From Welwitschia mirabilis (Eukaryota; Gnetophyta; Gnetopsida; Welwitschiales): a stretch of 64,000 bases of DNA. Below the pieces are notes generated by a model that did no database searches, was not told where the DNA came from, and saw nothing but the letters and a program-made list of their open reading frames with translations. The position numbers and the translations under genes were made by a program. This document shows, piece after piece, positions 24,372 to 35,689 of the stretch (position 1 is its first letter; each line of letters begins with the position of its first letter). The DNA lies in the NCBI GenBank assembly GCA_051453625.1, contig JBOZIK010000001.1, forward strand, positions 186,506,740-186,570,739. The letters run 5' to 3'.

Positions 24372-24716
24372 TTAATCAAGAATTTCAACATCATCTTCTT
24401 GAGGTACTTCCTTATTATTATGGANNNNNNNNNNNNNNNNNNNNNNNNNNNNNNNNNNNNNNNNNNNNNNNNNNNNNNNNNNNNNNNNNNNNNNNNNNNN
24501 NNNNNNNNNNNNNNNNNNNNNNNNATTTATATTCTCTTGATGTTGGTTTTTATTATTACATTTAGAGTTGAGAGTAGGAGGAAAGTTTGATTGATCAAGA
24601 ATTTCAACATCATCTTCTTGAGGTACTTCCTTATTATTATGGAAAGAAGTGGAGGGTTCTTCATGGGGATTAGTGTTATGTGTATTTATTATAACTACTT
24701 TCCAATCTATCTTCAC
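24372..24716 (-). pseudogene. G1 gag-protease linker (with gap-flank duplication)
   Basis: It is readable on the minus strand with 'KEVPQEDDVEILD', homologous to 'NKKDDVEILD' in G2 near 34460-34500. The 119 bases at 24306-24424 are repeated at 24525-24642 with three differences on either side of a 100-N gap, so the apparent duplication is probably an assembly effect. No enzymatic role is expected. Confidence 0.6.
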
Positions 24717-25059
24717 ATCATTTAGATTTGGAATAGTTTGGGTGACACGCGATCATTGTGTCCTTTGATTTCCTAGCATGTTTTATTGAAGGAGGTTAAT
24801 AAACTTTTATAACTTTTTATTATTTTTTTTATAATTTCATTATGGTATCTTGCATCTTTTAGAGTTCTTCCATTATTTTCTATAAGAGGTATTTCTATTG
24901 TAGTTGAAAAAATTAGGTTAAAAGTTGTGGCTTCTGAGTTTATTGTTAAATGAGGGTTTGAAAAATATTTAAGATTTATTATTTATTGGTGGATATTGTT
25001 GATTACTTTTAAATTTTTTTGGCCTTTAATTGAATTCATAAACTTCATTGTAAATGGCC

Positions 25060-25960
25060 TCTCTAAAAGTTAGTAAAGATAGCATTCTTTGATAGAGTGA
25101 ACGATTTTGTTACATATTTCACAATGATTGAGTTGTTTAGCAATTTGATATTAGTTAATGATTTTATGTAACTCTCTAAGGTACTAATAATATCACTAAG
25201 TAGGGTGTCAACATTTGCTTGCTCTTCTTCATATTGCATTTTTTTCAAATATATAAGCATTTTACCTATTGTTTTAGTATCTTACATGTAGTTTTAGGAC
25301 AACTTTGACTTCTTTCTACAAGGTTTTCTAATAATTTCTAAGCATCATCTAAGGTAAAATTGACCAAATTTCCACCACATAAAAAATATACTAGTTGTTT
25401 GGTTTAATTATAAAAGATACGATAGACGTGATCAATAAGTTATTCTTTTGAAAAATCATTCACCAGATTGAATGATACAATTATCAAAAATCTTTTATAT
25501 GTTAAGAAATAATCTTCACAAGGGTTTTATTAAAAATTGGTTACTTTTTTCTTCTTGTTCTCATGACTATCTCATTAATGAATCATTTGATAAAGACCTC
25601 TTATACTTGATTCCAATTCTTAAGAATTTTGTATTTAATTATTTTAAGCCAATTTTTTACTTTTCCTTTAAGGGTAAAGGGAAATATCATCAAGTATATT
25701 CTATCTAAAATTTTGCTTTTTCCATTTCTTAAAGTGAGGATGAGTTATTCAATCTCAGTTATGTGTTTGAATGGGTCCTTATTAGGTTCTTTGGAAAAGT
25801 TAGGATAGGCATTTGATTTCTTTAACTCTATATCATCTCTAGTAGGTAGGCTAAATGGGTTTTGAAATTCCCTCTTTTTATTAGCCAACATGTCCCTTAG
25901 AGTGTTATTTGAACTAGAGGCTTCTAACATTATGTGTAAGAAGGATTAGAAGATATTTTG
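25060..25960 (-). pseudogene. G1 Gag with intact-looking zinc knuckle
   Basis: On the minus strand a leader 'LPTRDDIELKKSNAYPNF' with a following 'EP..DPFKHI' (25745-25930) matches the start of the gypsy Gag core ('F.G...EDP..HI..F'). Degraded 'F.LKGK.K.WL' and 'SIRTW' blocks follow near 25560-25690. At 25082-25123 a knuckle C-x2-C-x4-H-x4-C (CEIC, H, C) keeps all four ligands, in a frame shifted from the readable stretch 25063-25260. Gag packages element RNA. Numerous stops interrupt the whole. Confidence 0.82.
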
Positions 25961-25969
25961 GAAGTACTT

Positions 25970-26830
25970 TGTAAAGATTTGTTAGATGTTATAGTGATGT
26001 AAGAAAGCTAGGATTTTATCAAAACTTGATTAATTTTTTAGAACTTTATAGAGGTTTAGAAAGAGGAGTATGCAAATAAGAAATAATAAATGTAAGATAA
26101 TTGCTTTTCTTAGTTAATGAAATAAACTTTTCTTTCTCACCTTGAGTTCTTGAATTAAAGTCCATCACACCTTCTTTGATTACTTCTTCAAGTAAATGTC
26201 TTTCATGAGTGTGTTTTCCTTTCTTACTATTTATCACTATCCTGTAAGATCAAATTATATTAAATAAATTATTTAAATTCAAGTGGTAATAATCTCTAGG
26301 ATAACTTAAAGGTGCAAGGCATAAGTTATACCAAATGAATGTAGCAATCACTTAGATTGCATAAATCATAAAGTGTAGGCTAAGTTTGTTGAAAATAATA
26401 ATTAATGTGGTAATTCCAAAGATCACATGAAGTATAAAAGGTAGATCTAATAAGGATTAGTAATCTCCTTGAAAGAAGGAGTAGGCCTAAGATAAAAATA
26501 ATTTCAAAAAATATAATATGTTAGAATAAAAATAATTTCTAAAATATAGTTGCTAAATTAAAAAATAAATCCCTTAAATTAAGATTATACTTAAAATAAA
26601 AGAAAGGAAAATTTTAAGAAATCAAAAACAAAAATCATAATTTGCAAAGAAGGAAAATTAAAGTACACTTCTGATGAATAATGAAGTAATTAATTATAGA
26701 ATAAAATATAACCAAAATAATTATAAGTAGATCTAAGAGGATAAAATACAACACTACTTAAATAAAAAGCTTGAAGTGAATTCAAGATACTTAATTAAGA
26801 AATAACAATCTTATTATTTTTTTGAAGTAT
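25970..26830 (-). other. G1 untranslated leader
   Basis: It lies between the primer-binding site and gag on the minus strand, A/T-rich and without recognisable domains. The short open stretch at 26046-26237 has no family resemblance. Confidence 0.5.
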
Positions 26831-26848
26831 TCCTTGACAATAGTATCA
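26831..26848 (-). promoter_or_regulatory. primer-binding site, tRNA-Asp type, decayed
   Basis: The minus-strand TGATACTATTGTCAAGGA lies three bases inside the 5' LTR. Compared with TGGCGCCGTTGCCGGGGA (complement of the tRNA-Asp 3' end, used by Athila-type elements), every mismatch is C-to-T or G-to-A. This is the site where minus-strand DNA synthesis would start. Confidence 0.75.
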
Positions 26849-26851
26849 AAA

Positions 26852-28013
26852 TGTTGTAATGTGTATTTTTGCTTCAAAATCCACTATTTTCAAGATCACA
26901 TTTAATTTACAATACCTAAAGGTATGACTACATATTTGTATACAATACACATTTACATAGTGGGATCAACCCAAATGTCATACACGTAGATAAGGCTTCT
27001 AAATAAGAATTTAGAAAATTGATTTTAAAAAGAGAAGAAGAACATATATTTGAATTTTTCTTTATAGAAAATGAAATGGAATAATGCAATAATGAAGATG
27101 GAATGAAATGCAATTAAATAAAGTTAAATGTAATGTAACATAGAATGAATGCAAATCTAATGCGAATAATTAACTAACTTTCTAATCTATTATCATCTAG
27201 ATTGGTTCTTATAATCTATATCAACTACAAATTCATGTTAATTTCATTGTAATTAAGATAAGTTATAAAGAAGATAAGAGAAAGTATTTGAAAAAAATTC
27301 CAATTCAATCAATAAATTTATTAATTAAATTAAAGTACATCCACTTACAAGAAATAACTCCTTAATGGAGGATTCATATCCCAACATCAAGGTATCCCTT
27401 CTAATAAGTAGGATGGATCTCCTTAACCCTTATAATCTCTAATCATCACAAGAATTTGGATGTAAAAAATGATTTGAAATGAGGCCTAAGGGGTCTATTT
27501 ATAGTTTGGAATGGACAGTTAATGGTTATAAAAGATATAAAATAAAAATACATAATGAGATTTACCATTTCATAATAAATGAATTATTTTTTCAAGTACT
27601 TTTATCTACTGTTGAATCCATCATCCGTCGGACATAGTGGATGATCTTTTGAACCACCAATTATTACTATGCACATGTCAATTATCTAGCCTCTACTGAA
27701 AATCATCCATTTAGGATTATCTAGATGATGATATGAACAATTATTAGAACATTTCAAATACCCTCTACTCCTTTATTGGTTATCATCCTCTTCATATCAT
27801 CTAGACAATTCTGTGGATGACTAGTTTTTCTTACTTAAATTCATTTTTATCATCATCCTTTGGTCCATCATCATAAAAAAAAACTAGTTTCTTATATTGG
27901 AAATCAATGTATATCATGACTTGCATGAAATCTCTACATAATTTGCATAATTTTTGTGAAATACTATTAATAGGTCCTAAAAATATGCTTCACAAATATG
28001 TCAAATAGGAGCA
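26852..28013 (-). repeat. G1 5' LTR
   Basis: It pairs with 16862-18024. On the minus strand it ends '..attacaaca', directly before the primer-binding site. A TATA box (CTATAAATAG) lies at 27495-27504 on the minus strand. About 15 bases near the start are missing compared with the other two G1 LTRs. Confidence 0.85.
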
Positions 28014-28113
28014 TTAAGATTTTCCAACTTTAATAAGTCTTTGATTCCTTTAAATCTAATTTGTTTGCTATTATATAACTAAGTTTCCTTGTATTTTAGC
28101 TCTGATACCAAAA
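28014..28113 (-). mobile_element. C1 internal region, copy 2, right segment with intact primer-binding site
   Basis: This is the continuation of the copia internal region after the G1 insertion. It aligns with 13470-13571. At 28099-28110 the minus strand reads TGGTATCAGAGC exactly, the complement of the initiator tRNA-Met 3' end used by copia elements, three bases inside the LTR at 28114. Confidence 0.85.
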
Positions 28114-29359
28114 TGTAGTCTATAGCATGCATAAAATACTACAATAAATGAAAATTTAAAAGGAAAACTAGTATGAATAATAATAAATAATAAAATTATA
28201 TTTAATGGTAAAGGAACTTTTAAAGTAATAAAAATTCTAATTTTATGATAGTAGATAGCCATATAGGAAACTTCTTCTTGGCCATGTAGGCTCTAGATTA
28301 GCCAAATAGCCAACTTATTTTTAGCTACATAGGCTTTAGTTTAGTTATTAAGACTTTTAACCATATAGAATCTTGTTTATCCATCTAGGTAACTTTATTT
28401 TAGTTACATAGGTATTAGTTTAGCCACTACAGCTATCACACCCACTTATAATTTCTTCTTGGCTACATAGGCTCTTATATCCACCTAGGATTTCTTGTTG
28501 GTTATAAAGGCTCTTACATAAGAGGTTGGCTCTCTTATTATTAATTCTCCTTCTCCTCCTTTACTTCTACTTTTTTTTAAACTTTTTTTGATGCCTTTGA
28601 AATAATGCTTACTTGTCATATTTAAATGTTTCAAAGGTTGTTTTTCTCAAGAGACACATTTCTTGATTTGAAGAGGTACCTTTTAATTTAGTTTTAAGAG
28701 GCTTTTTTTTTGTGAAATTTATTTTTTTAAAATTTAAAGTATTTTTAGACCATAAAATAATAAAAAATTATAGATTATTAATCTACTCTTCATAGCCTTT
28801 TTAATAAGACCTTAATTATTTAATTCTGGAATGTTAGTTGAGAGTTAACTAACCTGATTAATAAATATACTTGGAATTTGAAACTTTTAATTTCAAATGA
28901 ATGAACTACATGATTCTCTCATCCTATGATTTATTTTCATCATGTTATGACCTCATTTATGCCTTTAAAATCAAATTTTTTATATAGGTAGTTAAAGAAA
29001 GAATATGATGGTTTTAAATGAAGCAACTTCATTTTGATGATGTAAAAGAATTAATCTTATGTTCCCTTCAAGGTGATTTAAATGATGCAAAACTTATGTT
29101 GATTTAATCATTAATTTATGAGGTAATTATTTAAGAATTTATCAAGGCTTAATTAATGACCTTCATGAAATATTGATCATATAGAAATTTGATTTCATAG
29201 ATATTTTCTTTATACTTTAAGCATCATGAATATGTGTTTAGATAATAAGTTTGATAATGAAAAGTGATATTTTTGATAGAAAGGATATAAGTACATGTGT
29301 TACCTATATGACAGATGGTGAAATATTATGAAGTAACTAAATTATCATAAGAAGGTACG
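28114..29359 (-). mobile_element. copia C1, right LTR (5' LTR)
   Basis: It aligns with the other two C1 LTRs. It has the intact tRNA-iMet primer-binding site on its left and loses homology at 'gaaggtac' (29351-29358), so it is the outer 5' LTR of the array. Minisatellite units occupy about 28250-28530. The right flank does not clearly repeat the left flank of the array at 10291-10295. Confidence 0.85.
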
Positions 29360-30194
29360 TGAGTAATATTGAAACTAAAACATTTAGTAATCATGCCTTT
29401 ACTAGGATTACAACCATTACAATCATCTAAATGCCAATGGCCTTATAGTAGTTCTTTTATCAAGAAGAGAATTTGTACATTATCATTAATATTGACATCA
29501 TGCTTTCATACCTTCAGGTATGCATATATTATTATGTGCAAAAATATAAATTTAAAAGTAAAAAATAAGATGGTTTATATGAAGATATGAATTTTACTTT
29601 TCATGAAGAGGATTTTTTTTAATTATTTTAATTTTGTATCACAGATGATACTTTTTTGACATGTTAATATACATGATTATTTATGCAAACTTTAATATGA
29701 TGAGGATTTGATAATGGATTATGATCTTATAAGGAATAATTAAGAAGTACAAAGTACCTATTAATGATAAGAAAAATTGAAAAATAAGTCCAAAAGTGTA
29801 AAAATATATTGGAATAGGATTAAGGTCTTACATGGTTAGTTATAAGTCATGAATTTAGGTTCAAACTTGTGTAGTGGTAATAAATCCATCATGCTCCTCC
29901 TAGAGCTAATTAGTAAGGTTCTATGTAACTAAGCTTACAAACTAGATTAACAATGAATTGAAGTCTTTCATAGTCTTCTTATCTTTCATAACCTCTTATA
30001 GTATCTCATGTTAGCTTAGAACTAGGGGCTTGTCTAGTGAACCTTTACTAATAAAGCATACTTATTTTAAAAACTAACATTGCGACATATTACATAGTTA
30101 GTGAAAAAAAACAAGTAATTTATTTACATATTACTTTATTCCTTAGATAATAACTATAAAGTAATAAATTATTAATGATTTTTTGTATGATTAA
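29360..30194. other. unrecognised spacer between copia array and G2 LTR
   Basis: I see no LTR, RT or Gag motif. A short open stretch at 29369-29590 has no family resemblance and A/T-biased content. A weak B-box-like 'taggttcaaactt' near 29857 was not convincing as a SINE. Confidence 0.5.
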
Positions 30195-31430
30195 TGTACG
30201 TTGTCAATTTGTAGGAATTTGATGGTGTATTTTATGTGCTTTTACAGGACATTTACATAGGTTCACATGAAATACTAATGATTACGGAGACTTGACAGGA
30301 TGACTAGTAAAACATGTGATTCTTAGCATATTTGGTAGTTTTGTAGGCTTATTCTAATACTACATAATTGGAATAAGACTTTATGATAGAGAAGACTGAT
30401 TTACTTTTGAGATTGAAGATAAGGAAGATTGTAGTACCTTATGTCATCCACATGACAAGAAGAATGATGATAGTACTAACATGGATAGAAGCTTTAGAGC
30501 TGATAGTGGGGCATGGATATTTTGACATAGGGTGACATCCCTTATTTCATCCCAATGATAGTATGAATGATAGCTATTTTTGTATCGTTAAAAGAAATAT
30601 CTTTGTAATGGGATCAAGTGACTTATGTGGGCTGTTAGGGTTTCTTTTCCAACTTCTAAGTTTAGTTTTTAGAACCTCAATGCAAAACTATAAATACCCT
30701 TTTCTCTTTCATTTTTATTTCCAACTTTTATATCTAATATACTTGTGATGAAAGATTAAAGGATAAGAGAATCATCAAGAGATATAAAAGGAAATTTCCT
30801 TGATGTTAAACTAATTCTCTTCCATTGAGGTGTTGTTATTCTATCTATAAGTGGATGTAAAGTTCTTAAATTAATTTAAATACTCTATTGAATCAATACA
30901 ATTGCTATTTCATTTTAATTCTATATGTTCCTTATGGCTTACATTGATCATAGTTTAGTATGACAACTCTGTGATTTATCTAGATCATAAGATCAACCAT
31001 TGTTAAGGTTAACCTTATTTAGTATTAGATTTGCATTGCTTTTTCATTTCATTTTACATTACATTTTATATTCTACTAGGTATATCACATAGTTTATGTT
31101 GGTTAAGAACCAGCAAATACTCTTCTTAATTAATCTAAATTATACAGAGACTAGTCTTTATGATAGAAGGAATAGAAACTAAGAGATTTCATTTCATTTT
31201 TAGTTGCACTTCATTTTCATTTTGCATTGCATTTACTTATTTATTTACTTCTACTTTTTATAAAATAAAAATTAAAAACATATTAGAAATCAATTCTCTA
31301 AATTTTAGCCTAGTGCCTTCCTTGGTATTATGACATTCGAGTGAAATCTCATTTATACTAGTGTGTGTTTTCTATAAGTTATTTGATTTATAGGTTTATC
31401 TAAAGAACATCAGAATTGCATAAATTCATA
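30195..31430 (+). mobile_element. G2 gypsy LTR, outer copy (truncated by gap)
   Basis: It matches the 3' LTR 39278-40428 from 'caatttgtaggaatttgatgg' to 'gcataaattca', with a TATA box CTATAAATACC at 30688-30698. It lacks only the last dozen or so bases, which fall in the 100-N gap 31431-31530. By eye it is closer to the 3' LTR than the partial LTR at 31531-32311 is. It could be the true partner of the 3' LTR, a separate solo LTR, or a misplaced contig. Confidence 0.8.
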
Positions 31431-31530
31431 NNNNNNNNNNNNNNNNNNNNNNNNNNNNNNNNNNNNNNNNNNNNNNNNNNNNNNNNNNNNNNNNNNNNNN
31501 NNNNNNNNNNNNNNNNNNNNNNNNNNNNNN

Positions 31531-32311
31531 TAGGGTTACATTTTTAGAACTTTTAATGTAAAGCTATAAATACCCCCTCTTGTCCTCACTTCTAAATCAT
31601 CTTTTATACTTGATATGCTTGTGATAGAAGATTGAAGAATAAAAGATCCATCCAGAGCTACAAAAAGAAGTTTCCTTGGTGTTAGGCTGAGCCTCTTTCA
31701 TTGAGATGCTATTATTCTATTTGTAAGTGGATGCAAAGTTCTTTGAAATCAATATAATTACTCTTTTAATTTTAATTTTGTATATGTCCCTTATGGTTTA
31801 AGTTGGTCATAGTAAGTGACAGTTCTGTGATTTNNNNNNNNNNNNNNNNNNNNNNNNNAAGGTTTACTTGGTTAATTTAGGTTTGCATTATTATTTTAGT
31901 TCTATTTCACATGACATTCCTTATTCTACTTGGTATATCTTGTAGTTCAAGTTGGTTAGGAACCAGTGAGGAACTCTTCTTAATTAATCTAAATTATAGA
32001 GAAGCTAGTTATTCTGATAGAAGAATTAAGAACCAAATAGAACTCATTCCATTTCCATTCACTTGCATTGCATTTACTTTATTATTTACTTTCAATTATT
32101 AAAAGACAAAATACTATATACCTTTGGAAATCAATTAAAAGACTAAAAATACCTTTGAAAATCAATTCTCTAACTCTAATTCTAATGCCTTTATTAGGAT
32201 TATGACATTCGGGTGAACTCCCGTCTATACTAGCATGTATTTTTCTGTAAGTTATTTGATTTATAGGTTTATCTAAAGAACTTCAGAATTGCATAAATTC
32301 ACACTGCAACA
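31531..32311 (+). repeat. G2 5' LTR, 3' two-thirds
   Basis: It starts mid-LTR right after a 100-N gap (homologous to about 30645 of the outer copy) and ends '..ctgcaaca', three bases before the primer-binding site. A TATA box is at 31564-31572. A 25-N gap interrupts it at 31834-31858. Confidence 0.85.
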
Positions 32312-32314
32312 TTT

Positions 32315-32332
32315 TGGTGTCATTGGTGGGGA
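32315..32332 (+). promoter_or_regulatory. primer-binding site, tRNA-Asp type
   Basis: TGGTGTCATTGGTGGGGA differs from TGGCGCCGTTGCCGGGGA at five positions, four of them C-to-T or G-to-A. It lies three bases after the LTR end, as in Athila-type gypsy elements. Confidence 0.8.
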
Positions 32333-32869
32333 AGGCCATAAGGAGGTGGAGAATTATCATTAACCAGATAAGTACTTTAAATATTTTTTCTAGGTTATTT
32401 ATTTAAATTAATACTGTATTTCTAATATAATTTTAAGTATATTTAATTCCACATAATTTTATTTTTCTGTAATTATTTTATGTACATTGTCATTTTCTCT
32501 ATTGTCCTAATGAAATCTAGAAGGATAGTTCTAAAATTTTAAAATTAGTTTTTATTTTTGCAAATTTTTCTTTTATTTTAAGTTTAGCAATAAAAATATT
32601 ATCATCTTCTCTATAGTACCCATAACAGAAAAGGTGACAACACTTTTTCATATTTTATAATTTTCTTGTTTTACAAGTTTAAATAAATTATCATTTTACT
32701 TGTCGTCCCCATGACAGTCTAGATGATAGTATAGTTTTTCTTTTTTAGAAGATTTCTGTAGTTTTGGATTCTTGTTAATATGAACATAGTCCTTCCTATC
32801 ATATCCATGACTAGGCAGACAATAGTCTATTGTTTTTTATTTCAGTTTTTTGTTTATTAATTTAGCATG

Positions 32870-34150
32870 TAGGAACATGGTGAATTCTGACAAAAAGATA
32901 AAATATCAGAGAGAATGAAACCTGATCGAAGAAAACATCAGAGAAGAATTATTTAACTTCAAGCTAAATTTAGATAAACACATCCCAGGTATGTAAATTT
33001 TCAAAATTGAAGAGGAATATTTTTCTTCTTTTATTGTTTTAAAATCAAATTTTGCAAAAGAAAATTGTAGTGTAGAAGTAGATCATATTCTTTCTTCAAA
33101 TATGTCAAATGTATTCAAACTGTCATAAAAATAAAAGAGAGTTTTTTCATTTAAAACTATAATTATAATAAGAACTTCTTCCTTGAATGTAAATGTTACT
33201 CTTAAAAATTTAATTACAAATGGAAAACATGAAATTCAAAATTCTTTTGATTTATCTCCTAGAGTTGATATAGAGTTAAGAAATTTAAGTCTTATCTAAC
33301 TTTTATGGGGGAAGCAGGGGAATATCCCTTTCAACCTTTAGCTAACATTGAATAACTTGTACTCACATCAGGAAATGGGAAGAAACATATTAGTGACCTT
33401 ACTTATATGATTATTTTTTTAGTTATAATTAGAGGAAGAGCAAAAGTTTGGCTTAAAACTATTCCACATAAAAGTCTTAAATTTTGAAAGTCAATTGCAA
33501 GAAGTATTTATTAAACAATCTTTAAGTAAGAGTTCCATGAGAAAGAGAAGAAAAGAAGTAACCAAATTTCAAAAAAAACCTTATGAGGATTATGCAATAC
33601 CTATGAACATTTTATAATCACTAGTCATTCTAATCTTGTTGATGAATATTATAAATAAGAGCTGGTAAATTATTTTTACAGTGGCTTAGATTCTTTAACA
33701 AAGCAACTAGTATATTTTTCTTGTGAAGGTAACTTGTTGAATTTAGATCTAGATGATGCATGGAGTATGTTAGAAAACTTAATAGAAATAAGTCAAACTT
33801 AGCCTAAACCCAGTAAATAAAATCACATAATAGGTTAAATTGCAAAAGACTTAAAGGAAGTAAAACATAACAAGGAAGAAAAGAGAGGACTCAACGAATT
33901 TAATGAAAGATTTTACTACTACTTTAGAGATGTATACATAAATAATAATTGATGAAAAAGTAGTAAAAAATAAAAAGTCAACTTCAAATTGCGAAATTTA
34001 TAAAGATGATTCTCATCCAATAAAAGAATATCCCTTGTTATTAACTTATAAGAAAAGGATGTTTAAGGAAATTTGTGCCTTTAACCAAAAGAAACTAAAT
34101 TTAAAAGTCAACCTTAATTTTAACAAATATTAAGAGGACAATCTTAATAA
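32870..34150 (+). pseudogene. G2 Gag
   Basis: Segments of the gypsy Gag core are readable on the plus strand. 'GEAGEYPFQPLANIE' (about 33310) is followed by a degraded 'RGRAKVWLKTIP' (about 33430-33470). 'YSGLDSLTKQLVYFSCEGN' at 33680-33740 and 'DDAWSMLENL' at 33752-33782 correspond to the Athila-type 'fynGL....k..vd...gG.f...t.dea...le'. A knuckle remnant at about 33988-34029 keeps C, H and spacing (CEI-x-x4-H), with two cysteines changed to Y. Stops are frequent. Confidence 0.8.
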
Positions 34151-34839
34151 AAACCATTTTAAAGTAGATTAGAAATCCCAACTTTCAATCTAATTTTCAA
34201 CAAAATAAGAATGATCTACTTAGAGAATCCATAAAATAAATGAGAAAAGTGTAAGAGAAAATTAATAAAAACATTAAAGTATTGAAAACTTAGTAAATAT
34301 TCTTCAATAAATAATACTTGCCAATCAAAGATCACAAGAGTCTCTTACATCTTAATCAATGCCCAATTCAAATGAATTTAGCATAGATTTAAACATAGTG
34401 ACAAGAAGTGGAAAAGATATAACACCTCCTACCCATGAGATTTCAACTTCTAAAACTAATGAAATTAATAAGAAAGATGATGTGGAAATTCTAGATTGAT
34501 GTAACCTTCCATCAACATTACCTACTAAGGCCTCCACTAAAAATACTTCCTAAAAAAACAAATAAAAGAAACCATCCACTCCTTGACTTGATAGATCAAA
34601 TATGAATCCTACTTTTGAGGAACACCTAAAATCTTTCAACCTACCCTTTTAAAAACTCTTATAAGAAAATCCTAAATATTCTAAGTTACAAAAGGGTTTA
34701 GTATGAAGAAAGCAAAAATATCATTCCTAGCAAAGTTTTTGTTATCCAATCTCTAGCAATGAAAAAATATTCTAAATTTAAAACCATGGGGTTGCAACTA
34801 TAAGTGTTACCTTAGAAGGAAACAAAAGAATTTAAAAAG

Positions 34840-35190
34840 CTTTAATTGACATAGAAGAATGTATAGACATCATGCCTCTCCACATATGTAAAAGACTTAT
34901 GTTAGAAAATAGAGTTGAACCTATACCAATCATCTTGTAATGAGTAATGACCTTAATCAAAAAACCATTAGAAATTATCAAATACCTAGTTATCTAAATT
35001 GAAAAGACTCTTTACCCTATTGATGTTGTCATAATTGAGATAGAACATGATTGAGGATATCCACTACTTTTAGGAAGAGCCTTTTGTGCAACTATCCATT
35101 GCATCATTGACACATAATCTGGTATGATGAGATATTATTTTGACAATAAATAAATTACTATTAGAGTTTTTAATGTTGCTTAAAAAAACA
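34840..35190 (+). pseudogene. G2 aspartic protease
   Basis: 'DIMPLHICKRLMLE' at about 34865-34910 matches the segment after the catalytic triad in gypsy proteases (..vnlmPlsl.kkLgl). Next come 'LYPIDVVIIEIEHD' (about 35005-35050) and 'LLLGRAFCATI' (about 35060-35095), matching 'iLGRpFLat', then 'IIDT'. The catalytic D-S/T-G itself has been lost upstream. It is homologous to the G1 protease on the other strand. Confidence 0.78.
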
Positions 35191-35689
35191 CAAGAATTAA
35201 GTTTAACTTTGAAGATGAATTGAAACCAACCTTATTTTTATAACATCGATTAATTGAAGAGAGATTAATCATGCTACATGAACCAACTTTGTATGATGAC
35301 CTTACTAAAACAAATTTTCTTGAGTTTAAGGATGAAGAATACATAGACTAGGAAGAAAATCTACATCTTTATTTCATAAAAAATCTTCTTGAGGCATGTC
35401 ATCCCACATCTGTCATCCCCACAACATACAGGATGATAGTGCTAAATACTACCTTTGAGCTTAAGAAATTATCCCAAGGATTAAAAGATATTTTTCTTTT
35501 TGAAAATAAAATGAAACCTCTAATAATTAGTAATATTCTCACTTCTCAATGAGAATCCAACTTGATCTCACTCTTAATTTTGAAAGAAAATGCCTCTGCT
35601 TGGACATATAAAGACTTAGCTTCCATTCCTTTTTCCATAGTTCAACATAAAACTTACCTTAAGGATAATGCTAAACCTATTAGAAAATC

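Larger units (their letters stand above)
16862..28013 (-). mobile_element. complete G1 gypsy element nested in the copia array
   Basis: This is a full element: 3' LTR 16862-18024, internal 18025-26851, 5' LTR 26852-28013. It is flanked by the five-base sites TTAAC (16857-16861) and TTAAG (28014-28018), one mismatch apart. The uninterrupted copia copy reads 'gttaaac' at this point, which places the insertion exactly. Domain order on the minus strand is gag, protease, RT, RNase H, integrase, as in Ty3/gypsy, with an Athila/Tat-like primer-binding site. The 5' LTR lacks about 15 bases near its start compared with the 3' LTR and with the copy at 227-1325. Gaps lie at 18809-19380, 19795-19804, 24057-24156 and 24425-24524. 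Confidence 0.9.

Noticed and set aside
24368-24565. Short plus-strand open frames around the 24.4 kb gap
   Set aside because: They are partly N and are antisense to the gag-protease linker of G1.
28071-28262. Minus-strand 63-codon open frame
   Set aside because: It overlaps the primer-binding site and LTR end of the copia element, so it is non-coding by position.
29820-29900. Box-B-like 'taggttcaaactt' suggesting a tRNA or SINE
   Set aside because: There is no convincing A box at the right distance, no cloverleaf and only one copy in the window.
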